A stretch of DNA of 64,000 bases from Geojedonia sp051814705 (lineage in GTDB: Bacteria; Bacteroidota; Bacteroidia; Flavobacteriales; Flavobacteriaceae). Made by a program: the position numbers and the translations under genes. Below are positions 45,427 to 53,439 of the stretch, in pieces. The DNA is taken from positions 124,001-188,000 of the forward strand of contig JBPWQW010000002.1 of the NCBI GenBank assembly GCA_051814705.1. Reading direction: 5' to 3'. The notes beneath the pieces were generated by a model. It was not told the DNA's origin, did not search any database, and saw only the letters and a list, made by a program, of their open reading frames with translations. Position 1 is the first letter of the stretch. Every line of letters starts with the position of its first letter.

Positions 45427-46836
45427 ATGGTTCATAACGATACTATAGTCGCGCTTGCAACACCATCGGGTAGTGGAGCCATTGCCATTATTAGATTATC
45501 TGGTCGTGATGCCATATCTATAGCTTCTAAAATATTCAGATCAATTTCAGGGAAAACTCTAGAAAAACAACACACCCATACCGTGCATTTGGGTCATGTT
45601 GTGGATGGACCTCGGGTTTTGGATGAAGCACTGCTTACTATTTTCAAAAACCCCAATTCGTATACAGGAGAAGATGTTATAGAAATATCTTGTCATGGCA
45701 GTTTATATATTCAGCAAGAGATTATCCAATTGGCTTTGCGCAGTGGATGCCGTATGGCCAATGCTGGAGAATTTACGCTTCGCGCTTTTTTGAACGGCAA
45801 GCTGGATTTGTCGCAAGCTGAAGCGGTTGCCGATTTAATTTCCAGCGATAATGAAGCTTCTCACCAAATTGCGATGCAACAGATGCGTGGCGGCTTTTCG
45901 TCTGAAATCGCCAAACTACGAGAAGAACTTTTAAATTTTGCATCCTTGATTGAACTGGAACTCGATTTTGCAGAAGAAGATGTAGAATTTGCCGACCGCA
46001 AACAGTTTAAAGAACTTACCGAACGCATCAGTTTTGTATTAAAACGCTTGATTGACAGTTTTGCTGTTGGCAATGTGATTAAAAACGGCATTCCCGTGGC
46101 CATTGTCGGTGAACCTAATGTTGGAAAATCGACCTTACTCAATGCCCTGTTAAATGAAGAACGAGCCATTGTTTCTGAAATTGCAGGAACGACGCGAGAT
46201 ACTATTGAAGACGAAATTTCTATTGGAGGAATTGGATTCCGCTTTATTGACACTGCAGGAATTCGTGAAACTAAAGATGTTGTGGAAAGTATTGGGATTA
46301 AAAAAACCTTTGAAAAAATTGATCAGGCACAAGTAGTCCTTTTTTTAGTAAGCAGTATTCAGCTGGCAGTTAGCAGTGCTTCTGTGAAAGCAATTAGAGT
46401 TGAAATCGAAAAAATAAAGAACAAATTTCCACAAAAGCAAATCATTGTTATACTCAATAAGATTGATCAAATTACAGATGAAGTGCTTTCGGTATTAATT
46501 TCCCAACTTGCGGATCCTAACACCAATATTATTCCTATTTCGGCCAAAACAGGATTTGGTGTTCATGCATTAACAGATTCGCTTTTAAAGCTAATCAATA
46601 CCGGGGCCTTGCGCAATAACGAGACCATTATCACCAATACGCGACATTACGATGCGCTTTTGAAGGCGTTTGAGGAAATAAAAAGAGTACAACAAGGACT
46701 AGAAACAGGGTTGTCTGGCGATTTATTGGCTATTGATATTAGACAGGCACTTTACCATTTTGGGGAGATTACGGGTGAGATCACCAATGATGATTTGTTG
46801 GGTAATATTTTTGCAAATTTCTGTATTGGGAAGTAA
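45427..46836 (+). CDS. mnmE: tRNA uridine-5-carboxymethylaminomethyl modification GTPase MnmE
   Basis: 469 residues from the ATG at 45427 (MVHNDTIVALATPSGSGAIA). With MnmG it modifies the wobble uridine of several tRNAs. The N-terminal formyl-THF domain is followed by a helical domain and an inserted Ras-like GTPase with G1 GEPNVGKST, DTAGIRE (G3) and NKID (G4), and the C-terminal FCIGK with the catalytic Cys. A 28-bp run of CAGT heptads lies inside the gene between G3 and G4. The 3' end is the attachment site of the mobile element; the coding sequence is left intact up to its stop. Confidence 0.95.
   Translation: MVHNDTIVALATPSGSGAIAIIRLSGRDAISIASKIFRSISGKTLEKQHTHTVHLGHVVDGPRVLDEALLTIFKNPNSYTGEDVIEISCHGSLYIQQEIIQLALRSGCRMANAGEFTLRAFLNGKLDLSQAEAVADLISSDNEASHQIAMQQMRGGFSSEIAKLREELLNFASLIELELDFAEEDVEFADRKQFKELTERISFVLKRLIDSFAVGNVIKNGIPVAIVGEPNVGKSTLLNALLNEERAIVSEIAGTTRDTIEDEISIGGIGFRFIDTAGIRETKDVVESIGIKKTFEKIDQAQVVLFLVSSIQLAVSSASVKAIRVEIEKIKNKFPQKQIIVILNKIDQITDEVLSVLISQLADPNTNIIPISAKTGFGVHALTDSLLKLINTGALRNNETIITNTRHYDALLKAFEEIKRVQQGLETGLSGDLLAIDIRQALYHFGEITGEITNDDLLGNIFANFCIGK
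46353..46380 (+). repeat. CAGT heptad run inside mnmE
   Basis: CAGTATT, CAGCTGG, CAGTTAG, CAGTGCT: four 7-bp units in register, encoding SSIQLAVSSA between the G3 and G4 motifs. It is the same unit as in the arrays at 32087 and 35784. Confidence 0.6.
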
Positions 46837-46838
46837 CT
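46822..46838 (+). other. attL core
   Basis: TGTATTGGGAAGTAACT, covering the last four mnmE codons and the stop. It is almost the same 3'-mnmE sequence as used by the SGI1 family of genomic islands in Enterobacteria (recalled as TTCTGTATTGGTAAGTAA), because the codons are constrained by the conserved protein end. Confidence 0.8.
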
Positions 46839-46931
46839 TACTTTCTTTTTATTGTTAATGTATTGATTTTATTAACTTTATAAAATTTTATCTTCTTTTT
46901 TTTGTTGCTTTTCTGCTCTTTTTTAACTAAA

Positions 46932-46984
46932 TTTGTTGTATATCTGTTGCCTTAAATACTGATTTGTTGCCCAAATCTGTTGGC
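46932..46984 (+). other. Putative integrase arm-type sites near attL
   Basis: Four copies of an ATYTGTTG motif within 53 bp: ATTTGTTG (46931), ATCTGTTGCC (46942), ATTTGTTGCCCAAAT (46962-46976) and ATCTGTTGGC (46975). The third matches the attR side (63897-63911) at 14 of 15 positions. Confidence 0.6.
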
Positions 46985-47004
46985 TAAAAGATTGGCGAAA
47001 TGAT

Positions 47005-47051
47005 GCACCATATTGCCCCACGTTGCACCATAACGCTACATAAAGCACCAT
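47005..47051 (+). repeat. Three GCACCAT repeats at 20-bp intervals
   Basis: GCACCAT at 47005, 47025 and 47045, exactly 20 bp apart, directly before the excisionase-like gene (ATG 47054). Spacing by about two helical turns suggests cooperative protein binding, for example autoregulation or excision complex assembly. Confidence 0.6.
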
Positions 47052-47053
47052 TT

Positions 47054-47419
47054 ATGAGCAGTAATTTATACATCCCAAAAACCTGTAAGCATTGTGGTAA
47101 TGCTTTCACAGCACGCACTACAGTTACTAAATATTGTGGTGATACCTGTGCTAAAAAAGCCTACAAGTCACGTAAACGTAAAGAAAAAATTCAAGCTACT
47201 CTTACAACAGATATGCAGCAGCAAAAAGAAGCTGTACTGCTTCCCAATCCAAACACAGTAAACAACAAAGATTTTTTAAGCGTTACAGAGGCATCACAAT
47301 TGATTGGTGTTAGTAGATGGACCATTCAAAGAATGATTCAACAAGGACGTTTAAAAGCTGTTCCCTTTGGTAGAAAGCATATTGTAGCCAGATGGCAAAT
47401 AGAAAACCTTTTTAATTAG
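47054..47419 (+). CDS. Zinc-finger/HTH excisionase-like protein
   Basis: 121 residues from the ATG at 47054 (MSSNLYIPKTCKHCG). The N-terminal zinc motif CxxC...CxxxC (CKHCGNAF, KYCGDTCAKKAY) is followed by a basic helix and a MerR/Xis-type winged helix (LSVTEASQLIGVSRWTIQRM, then GRLKAVPFGRKHIV). An earlier in-frame ATG at 47000 would place 18 residues across the GCACCAT repeats. It precedes the integrase by 6 bp, so it is a likely recombination directionality factor or regulator. Confidence 0.82.
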   Translation: MSSNLYIPKTCKHCGNAFTARTTVTKYCGDTCAKKAYKSRKRKEKIQATLTTDMQQQKEAVLLPNPNTVNNKDFLSVTEASQLIGVSRWTIQRMIQQGRLKAVPFGRKHIVARWQIENLFN

Positions 47420-47425
47420 CATCCT

Positions 47426-48520
47426 ATGAAAGTAACATTAAGACAGCGCAAGAAAAATGATACAATAAGTTTGTATTTAGATTACTACCATAAGGGTAAA
47501 CGTAAAACCGAGTATTTGCGATTATACCTTACACCAAACCCTAAAACCAAAACCGAAAGGGATGTGAATAAGAAAACCAAGCAATTGGCTGAAACTATTT
47601 GCGCTCAACGACAAGTTGAGATTCAAAACGGTATTTATGGATTTCAAGATATAGAAAAACTAAAAGGAAGCTTTATTACTTACGTTGCTACTTTGGCAGA
47701 AAAGAAAAATACAAGCTCTGGCAATTATGGTAATTGGAGTAGTATGCTAAAACATCTAAAAACCTTTTGTCCTACGGATGTTAGTTTCCAAGATTTAGAT
47801 AAATCATTTGTAGAACGTTTCAAAGAGTATTTAGAAAAAGATGCTATGGCAAGAGCGGGTAAAAAACTTTCTCAAAACTCTAAATATTCTTACTATGGTA
47901 AGTTTTGTGCAGCTTTAAAACAAGCGGTAAAGGATGGTATTTTAAAAGTCAATCCTTCAAACGGTGTGGAATACTTTAAACAAGGAGAACCTCAACGGGA
48001 ATTTTTAACCCTTGATGAATTACAAAAAGTAGTTAATACAGAGTGTGAACTTCCATTATTAAAAAATGCTTTTATCTTTTCTGCGCTTTCAGGGTTGCGT
48101 TGGTCAGATATTGAAAAATTAGTGTGGTCAGAAATCCAACATTCTAAAGAAATGGGTTATTACATACGCTTTAGACAAAAGAAAACCAAAGGAGCAGAAA
48201 CCTTACCAATTTCAGAACAAGCAAGAAATTTATTAGGTGAAGCAGGAAAACCCGAAGAAAAAGTTTTTGAAGGCTTACATTATAGTGCCTGGTCAAATCT
48301 TAAATTGCAACAATGGATGTTAAAAGCAGGTATCACAAAAAATATTTCATTCCATTGCGCACGTCATACATATGCGACTTTACAGTTAACTTTGGGTACA
48401 GATATTTACACGGTATCAAAATTATTAGGTCATAAAGAATTGAGAACAACACAGATTTATGCCAAAGTTATTGATGATAAAAAGAAAGAAGCTGCTAACC
48501 GTATAAAATTAGATTTGTAA
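47426..48520 (+). CDS. Tyrosine-type site-specific integrase
   Basis: 364 residues. N-terminal arm-binding/SAM-like core-binding domains (residues 1-185) and a catalytic domain with Arg225 (SGLRWSDIEKL), Lys near 254, His310-x-x-Arg313 (HCARHTYAT), His336 (LLGHKELRTTQ) and nucleophile Tyr345. All catalytic residues are present. Typical of Bacteroidota elements (Arm-DNA-bind type). It should catalyse integration at the 3' end of mnmE. The next gene starts on its stop codon (TAATG). Confidence 0.95.
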   Translation: MKVTLRQRKKNDTISLYLDYYHKGKRKTEYLRLYLTPNPKTKTERDVNKKTKQLAETICAQRQVEIQNGIYGFQDIEKLKGSFITYVATLAEKKNTSSGNYGNWSSMLKHLKTFCPTDVSFQDLDKSFVERFKEYLEKDAMARAGKKLSQNSKYSYYGKFCAALKQAVKDGILKVNPSNGVEYFKQGEPQREFLTLDELQKVVNTECELPLLKNAFIFSALSGLRWSDIEKLVWSEIQHSKEMGYYIRFRQKKTKGAETLPISEQARNLLGEAGKPEEKVFEGLHYSAWSNLKLQQWMLKAGITKNISFHCARHTYATLQLTLGTDIYTVSKLLGHKELRTTQIYAKVIDDKKKEAANRIKLDL

Positions 48521-49524
48521 TGGCAAAAGACTTATTTATCGACTTACTGTATGTGGAAAAGGTTACTGATGATAAAAGAACCGAAAACCAATTTAAAGAG
48601 CTTTTAAAAGGCTTTAAAAAAGAATACCCTAATACGACGCCTAATTATGAAATAGACTTTAAAAAGGCGTACTCTAACAAACGTCAATACTACTCTAAAC
48701 TTATTGAAAAAGAGTATATCAAAAAATTTAACCACATCAATAATACACTTGAAGTTAATTCTACGCCTGGTCATATGTCTTTCCTCTATGACAAAGAATA
48801 TAATCGCATCACAAATTACTTGACTCAAATTAGCAATTACATTTCGGATAATGATCTTGATGAAAGTTTGTCTTTAAAGCCCATTCAAAACGATAAATCA
48901 GATGAAGCCTATATCATTTCATTTTTAAAGGCAAATGCGATTATGCTTTTTATGGAGCTTCAAGAACGATTTTCAGAATTGAGCGATGCCGAAATTTATA
49001 CAACAGAAGAATTGCACGAAGTGTTTTTTAAAGAAGAACCACCCCAAGAATTATTGGTAAAATCCTATTCCGGTGCAGAAATAAAAACGGTTAGAAAACC
49101 TATAAAGCAAAGTTTAATATTCAATGCTATACAAGGAGATTTTAGAGAAGAAAACAAAGAAGTCTTATCATATAACGAACTAATAGAGAAACCCAAACAA
49201 AGACAGTTTTCCCAATTAGAGGAAACGTTAAATGAAAAAGGTATTATTGACGATAAATATAATTACATCAAAAAGAGAGGGAATAAAAAGTTACTTGCGG
49301 CTTTTATGGTTAAACTAACAGAAGCAAAATACTTTACTGAAAGGTTGTTTTTAGATGATAAACCACCCAAAAAAATTGAGCCTAAACATATTTATAAATT
49401 CTTTGCTTACCGTTATGGTCCAGGTAGTGATTCTAATAAGGAATACCGCAATTTTATAGGTGCTGATAAAAAAGCGTATCAAAAATTAGTTTACAATACT
49501 CCTTGGTTAGACCAAATCAAATAA
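48520..49524 (+). CDS. Hypothetical protein coupled to the integrase gene
   Basis: 334 residues, soluble, helical and highly charged; LQERFSELSDAEIYTTEEL and the C-terminal KFFAYRYGPGSDSNKEY have no family I can name. Proteins of this kind are found next to integrases of Bacteroidota elements, and I suspect a helper of integration or maintenance, but there is no direct evidence. Its ATG overlaps the integrase stop by one base. Confidence 0.75.
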   Translation: MAKDLFIDLLYVEKVTDDKRTENQFKELLKGFKKEYPNTTPNYEIDFKKAYSNKRQYYSKLIEKEYIKKFNHINNTLEVNSTPGHMSFLYDKEYNRITNYLTQISNYISDNDLDESLSLKPIQNDKSDEAYIISFLKANAIMLFMELQERFSELSDAEIYTTEELHEVFFKEEPPQELLVKSYSGAEIKTVRKPIKQSLIFNAIQGDFREENKEVLSYNELIEKPKQRQFSQLEETLNEKGIIDDKYNYIKKRGNKKLLAAFMVKLTEAKYFTERLFLDDKPPKKIEPKHIYKFFAYRYGPGSDSNKEYRNFIGADKKAYQKLVYNTPWLDQIK

Positions 49525-49735
49525 ATATTCACTTTTATAAAGTGGTATTTTCTCTACTTAATACCAAATAGATAATACCAAAAACAATATAACATATTGT
49601 TTTACAATGGTTTAGTAATACCATTTTTTCTCTTTTCTATTATACCAAACACCTTTTTCAATATTTGCTATGTCCTTGACAATCAAGGATGACTTTTGCG
49701 CAGAAGTCCATTTTTAATTTAAAAATTATAAAAAG
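49525..49735 (+). promoter_or_regulatory. Repeat-rich control region before the replication-like genes
   Basis: 211 bp without a gene. It holds a small hairpin CACTTT/AAAGTG (49530-49544), four ATACCA words (49561, 49575, 49618, 49642), a perfect 8-bp inverted repeat AACAATAT/ATATTGTT (49583-49601) and a 6-bp one CCTTGA/TCAAGG (49674-49688). The layout is that of an iteron origin or an operator for the small HTH proteins that follow. Confidence 0.5.
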
Positions 49736-50032
49736 ATGGACGTTAAAATTTTAGAACGTTTAGAACGCATCGAAAAGTTGTTAGTAGAACAACAAACGTT
49801 GCAAAAGCAAGTATTGAATTTCAATGAAACTTGTCAGTATTTAGAACTATCACAATCGCACTTGTATAAGCTTACAAGTACGGGAACCATTCCGCACTAT
49901 AAACCGAATGGTAAAAAAATCTATTTCCAACGTCAGGAGTTAGACAAATGGTTATTGCGTAACCGAATGGATTCTCAAGACGAAATCGAGCAACAGGCAG
50001 CTAATTACTTAATCAAAAAAGGGAGGGTATAG
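49736..50032 (+). CDS. Helix-turn-helix (excisionase-type) DNA-binding protein
   Basis: 98 residues: an N-terminal coiled segment (LERLERIEKLLVEQQTLQKQ) and a MerR/Xis-like winged helix (FNETCQYLELSQSHLYKLTS, then IPHYKPNGKKIYFQRQELDKWL). Such small HTH pairs precede the primase genes of many Bacteroidota mobile elements. Probable regulator or replication-initiation helper; it overlooks the iteron region directly upstream. Confidence 0.85.
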   Translation: MDVKILERLERIEKLLVEQQTLQKQVLNFNETCQYLELSQSHLYKLTSTGTIPHYKPNGKKIYFQRQELDKWLLRNRMDSQDEIEQQAANYLIKKGRV

Positions 50033-50034
50033 TT

Positions 50035-50331
50035 ATGACTGAAATCATCGATTTACTCTTGGCACTCTCACAAGAGATTAAGGATTTAAAAGCACGTATC
50101 GAATTAATAAGAGCGACGAGAGCAGAACGCTTAAAAGAAACGTGGATAGACAATCAGGACGTAATGCAAACGCTTCATATTAGCCAACGCACATTGCAAA
50201 CATTCCGTTCAAATGGCACAATTCCATATAGCAAGATAAAAGGCAAGTTTTATTACAAAGTATCTGATATAGAGGAGCTATTACAAAGCAATTATTACAA
50301 CCCAAATTTCAGATGCGATGGAAATAAGTAA
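50035..50331 (+). CDS. Second helix-turn-helix DNA-binding protein
   Basis: 98 residues with the same architecture as the gene before (leading helix, then WIDNQDVMQTLHISQRTLQT and IPYSKIKGKFYYKVSDIEEL). The two genes are 2 bp apart and may form a heterodimer. Its 3' end overlaps the primase-like gene by 14 bp. Confidence 0.85.
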   Translation: MTEIIDLLLALSQEIKDLKARIELIRATRAERLKETWIDNQDVMQTLHISQRTLQTFRSNGTIPYSKIKGKFYYKVSDIEELLQSNYYNPNFRCDGNK

Positions 50332-51226
50332 AGAAAGCATCTTGAAGAAAACGCATTACGGGTTAAATATCTATGCGTATGTATTAAGGCGGTATTATCC
50401 TAAATCAACAGTCCTTTCCTTAAAAGGAAGGGACTGTGGGATAACCCGAAATCCTTTTAACGGTGGAAAATCAACATTACAAATTAATGTGGTAGATAAT
50501 AAAGCGGTGCATTGCGATACTGAATTAACCGATTTTAAAGGGGATGTATTCGATTTTGCATCCTATCATTTTAAAATCATTAATGAGGAAGAATTGCTAC
50601 TTAAAATTAATGAGGAACTGCATCTAAATTTTGAAATCAAACAAGAAAATACTTTGTCCTGGTTAGATGCACCCGATGATACTTGGTATGCTTACAGTAG
50701 TTTTTACAAAGCACCAATAAGAAATGTAATACCAACTGAAAAAGTAAGGTTACATCAAATATTTGAGCGTATTACAGGCAATGAGTATAAAAGTATCACA
50801 GCACAATTTAGAGCGATTAAAGACCCTAAAGAAGCACGAAAATTTAAAGCGAATCATTTTGATTATGTCACATTTTCAGGCGTGTTTTCTAAACGAAATG
50901 AGGATAGCTTAATTGAGCATTCATCATTACTAACAATCGATTTTGACCATTTGCAGAATCTTGAAGAACTAAAACAACAATTATTAAACGATGAATATTT
51001 TGAAACCGAATTGCTGTTTACATCACCTTCAGGAGAAGGCTTAAAATGGATAATTAGAATCGATGTTTCCAAAGTGCCACACAACGAATATTTTATTGCG
51101 GTGGCCAATTACATAAAGCAGATATATAACATTGAAGTTGACCAATCGGGTAAAGACATTTCCAGAGCGTGTTTTTTATCCCACGATCCATTGGCATACC
51201 TACATAAAAGACATCAAAAGATATGA
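50318..51226 (+). CDS. BT4734/VirE-N-type primase-like protein
   Basis: 302 residues. An N-terminal CHC2-like zinc-finger segment without clear cysteine spacing (CGITRNPFNGGKSTLQI, AVHCDTELTDFKGDVFDFAS) is followed by the VirE N-terminal (BT4734-like) domain with DFDHLQNLEELKQQL, LFTSPSGEGLKWIIRIDVS and the RACFLSHDP end, which belong to the archaeo-eukaryotic primase group. In Bacteroidota elements this gene is followed by a DUF3987 helicase-like gene, as here (4-bp ATGA overlap). A role in element replication is probable. Confidence 0.85.
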   Translation: MEISKESILKKTHYGLNIYAYVLRRYYPKSTVLSLKGRDCGITRNPFNGGKSTLQINVVDNKAVHCDTELTDFKGDVFDFASYHFKIINEEELLLKINEELHLNFEIKQENTLSWLDAPDDTWYAYSSFYKAPIRNVIPTEKVRLHQIFERITGNEYKSITAQFRAIKDPKEARKFKANHFDYVTFSGVFSKRNEDSLIEHSSLLTIDFDHLQNLEELKQQLLNDEYFETELLFTSPSGEGLKWIIRIDVSKVPHNEYFIAVANYIKQIYNIEVDQSGKDISRACFLSHDPLAYLHKRHQKI

Positions 51227-52962
51227 AAAAGACATTCAACCCAAAAGAGTGGTTAGCTATTCCAGAGCAACAAGAAGTAACTAAAAAACCAATTAATAAC
51301 AACCCAACAACAATTGTTGGTAATGATATTGAAACATATATCAGCACATTAGAGCAATCAGGAATTGATATTACTGATACTTATGACAAATGGCGTGATA
51401 TTGGTTTTGCAATTTCTGAAGAATACGGTGAAGCTGGGCGTGATTACTACCATAGAATAAGTAGAAATTATTCAGGTTACGACCATAAAGAATGCGACGA
51501 GCAATATAACAAGTGTTTACAAGCCAAAGGTCACGGAATAACCATTGCAACCTTATACCACCATTTACATCAAGTTGGTATAAAACCGCAACAGCAACAT
51601 CAAGTTGTTGAGGTGTTGCAACAGCCAGAGGAAGAAAAACAATCATTGCCAACAATACCAACAACCGTTTACAACAATATTCCAATATTTTTACAGCAAG
51701 TAGTACAACCATCAAATAGTAATGAGGAACGTGATATTTTGTTGTTGGGAGCATTAACAGCGTTTAGTGCTTGTTTTCCTAAATTGTTTGGTGTGTACGA
51801 CCAACGAAAGGTATTTAGCAACTTGTATTTATTTGTTACTGCACCAGCTTCCGCAGGTAAAGGAAGATTAAACCAAATAAAAAACTTGGTAAATCCTGTT
51901 CACAAACAAAAGCGAGAACAAGCCAAAACCCTTAAACAACAGCATCAGGTTGAAATGGCAACCTACAATATGAATAAAGGTAAAAGTGAAACTATGGAAA
52001 AACCAAATAAACCACCTGAAAGGATGTTGTTTATTCCGGCTAACAATAGTGTTACAGGAGTGTATCAATTAATAGCCGATAATGAGGGCAGAGGGTTAAT
52101 TTTTGAAACCGAAGGAGATACATTAGCACAAGCCTTTAAAAGTGATTACGGTAATTATTCTGATGGTTTTCGTAAAGCATTCCATCACGAAACAATTAGC
52201 TATTATCGTAGAACAGATAGAGAATATGTAGATATTGAAAGACCTTGTTTGTCAACGGTACTAACAGGAACACCAAAACAGATTCAGGCATTAGTTCCAA
52301 GTGCTGAAAATGGTTTGTTCAGTCGATTTATGTTTTACTATATGAATATTAAACCGACTTGGAAAAATGTATTTCAAACCGATACAACCAATGGTTTAGA
52401 TGATTACTACGACCAATTAGGGAAGGAATTTTTTGAGTTATACAAAACCTTAAAAAACAATCCTGATATTGAAGTAAGGCTTACAACAGAGCAGCAGAAA
52501 AAATTCAATGTGTTTTTTGAGAAGCTACAAACTAAATATCTCAATCTACAGCCAGATGATTATATAGCAACAGTTAGACGTTTGGGGTTAATAGCATTCA
52601 GAATTATAATGTTGTTTTCTGTATTTCGTATTATGGAAGATGGCGATGTAAACCAAGTGAGGTATTGTGAGGATATAGATTTTGAAAATGCTTTGGAAAT
52701 TATTAGCGTGTTAGTGAAGCACAGTAGTAAGGTGTTTAACGATTTGCCTATGGAACAGAAAGAAGTAAAACGAGCGAATCGAAAAGAACGCTTTTTGGAA
52801 GCACTACCAAATCAATTTTCAAGACAAGATTACTTGGATATAGCCGACAAAAACAAAATACCTCATAAAACAGCAGAAGGCTATATTACTAAATTTGTTG
52901 AAGCAGGTTTATTACATCGAGAAGCGCACAACAACTATACAAATCCTGTAAAAGTACAATAA
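51223..52962 (+). CDS. PriCT-2 / DUF3987 replication ATPase
   Basis: 579 residues. Residues 30-120 form a PriCT-2-like domain (YDKWRDIGFAISEEYG, YDHKECDEQYNKCLQ), then a glutamine-rich linker, and a DUF3987 ATPase core with Walker A TAPASAGKG and LTGTPKQIQALVP, SGLFSRF-like NGLFSRFMFYYM. The C-terminus has a winged helix (FSRQDYLDIADKNKIPHKTA). Together with the gene before it makes a primase-helicase unit for replication of the excised element. A long imperfect hairpin follows the stop. Confidence 0.85.
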   Translation: MKKTFNPKEWLAIPEQQEVTKKPINNNPTTIVGNDIETYISTLEQSGIDITDTYDKWRDIGFAISEEYGEAGRDYYHRISRNYSGYDHKECDEQYNKCLQAKGHGITIATLYHHLHQVGIKPQQQHQVVEVLQQPEEEKQSLPTIPTTVYNNIPIFLQQVVQPSNSNEERDILLLGALTAFSACFPKLFGVYDQRKVFSNLYLFVTAPASAGKGRLNQIKNLVNPVHKQKREQAKTLKQQHQVEMATYNMNKGKSETMEKPNKPPERMLFIPANNSVTGVYQLIADNEGRGLIFETEGDTLAQAFKSDYGNYSDGFRKAFHHETISYYRRTDREYVDIERPCLSTVLTGTPKQIQALVPSAENGLFSRFMFYYMNIKPTWKNVFQTDTTNGLDDYYDQLGKEFFELYKTLKNNPDIEVRLTTEQQKKFNVFFEKLQTKYLNLQPDDYIATVRRLGLIAFRIIMLFSVFRIMEDGDVNQVRYCEDIDFENALEIISVLVKHSSKVFNDLPMEQKEVKRANRKERFLEALPNQFSRQDYLDIADKNKIPHKTAEGYITKFVEAGLLHREAHNNYTNPVKVQ

Positions 52963-53039
52963 GGAATTTGAGGATTTTAAGGAAACAAGGAATTGCAAAT
53001 TTACTGTATATCCTCAAATCCTTAACTTCCTCATTTCCT
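52962..53039 (+). repeat. Long imperfect inverted repeat behind the DUF3987 gene
   Basis: Arms at 52962-52992 and 53009-53039; AGGAATTTGAGGA pairs with TCCTCATTTCCT and TTAAGGA with TCCTTAA. It could be a terminator for the replication module, or an origin structure. There is no T run behind it. Confidence 0.5.
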
Positions 53040-53064
53040 GTTAATAACTGTTAATATCTTTTTA

Positions 53065-53113
53065 TTTGTTCTTGTATTCCTTTTCTTAAATTAGACAGAT
53101 GTTGACAAGTCAA
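53065..53113 (+). promoter_or_regulatory. Promoter and operator of the XRE-Argonaute operon
   Basis: TTTG (53065-53068), 18 bp, TAAATTAG (53087-53094) as a weak -33/-7 pair, and a palindrome TTGAC-AA-GTCAA (53102-53113) at the inferred start. The same kind of palindrome lies at 56142-56153 before the second XRE gene. Confidence 0.5.
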
Positions 53114-53125
53114 AATATCCCCAAA

Positions 53126-53416
53126 ATGACATTTGGAGAATACATAAGAGAATTACGAGAGGAACAACAATTATTATTACGCGAAGTTGCATCTCAAATG
53201 AATGTAGATACAGCATTATTAAGTAAAATTGAACGTGGTACTCGTGTAGCTCGAAAGGAACAAGTAGAAGCATTGGCCAAGGCATTAAAACAAAATGGAA
53301 GCGAGTTACTTCAATCTTGGATGGCAGATAAAATTGTCTGTATGTTAAAAGATGAAAAGAACATTACGGAAATCCTCAAAATTGCAGAGCAAAAAATTAA
53401 TAGATTGAACAAGTAA
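53126..53416 (+). CDS. XRE-family regulator of the Argonaute operon
   Basis: 96 residues from the ATG at 53126; an ATG at 53099 would put 9 more residues across the palindrome. HTH about residues 6-60 (YIRELREEQQLLLREVASQM, then LLSKIERG). The C-terminal half, ending with ILKIAEQKINRL, matches the second XRE protein (56163) and is typical of regulators heading restriction-type gene clusters. It is 23 bp before the Argonaute gene and should control it. Confidence 0.88.
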   Translation: MTFGEYIRELREEQQLLLREVASQMNVDTALLSKIERGTRVARKEQVEALAKALKQNGSELLQSWMADKIVCMLKDEKNITEILKIAEQKINRLNK

Positions 53417-53439
53417 AATAATTAATAACCCCAAGTCTA

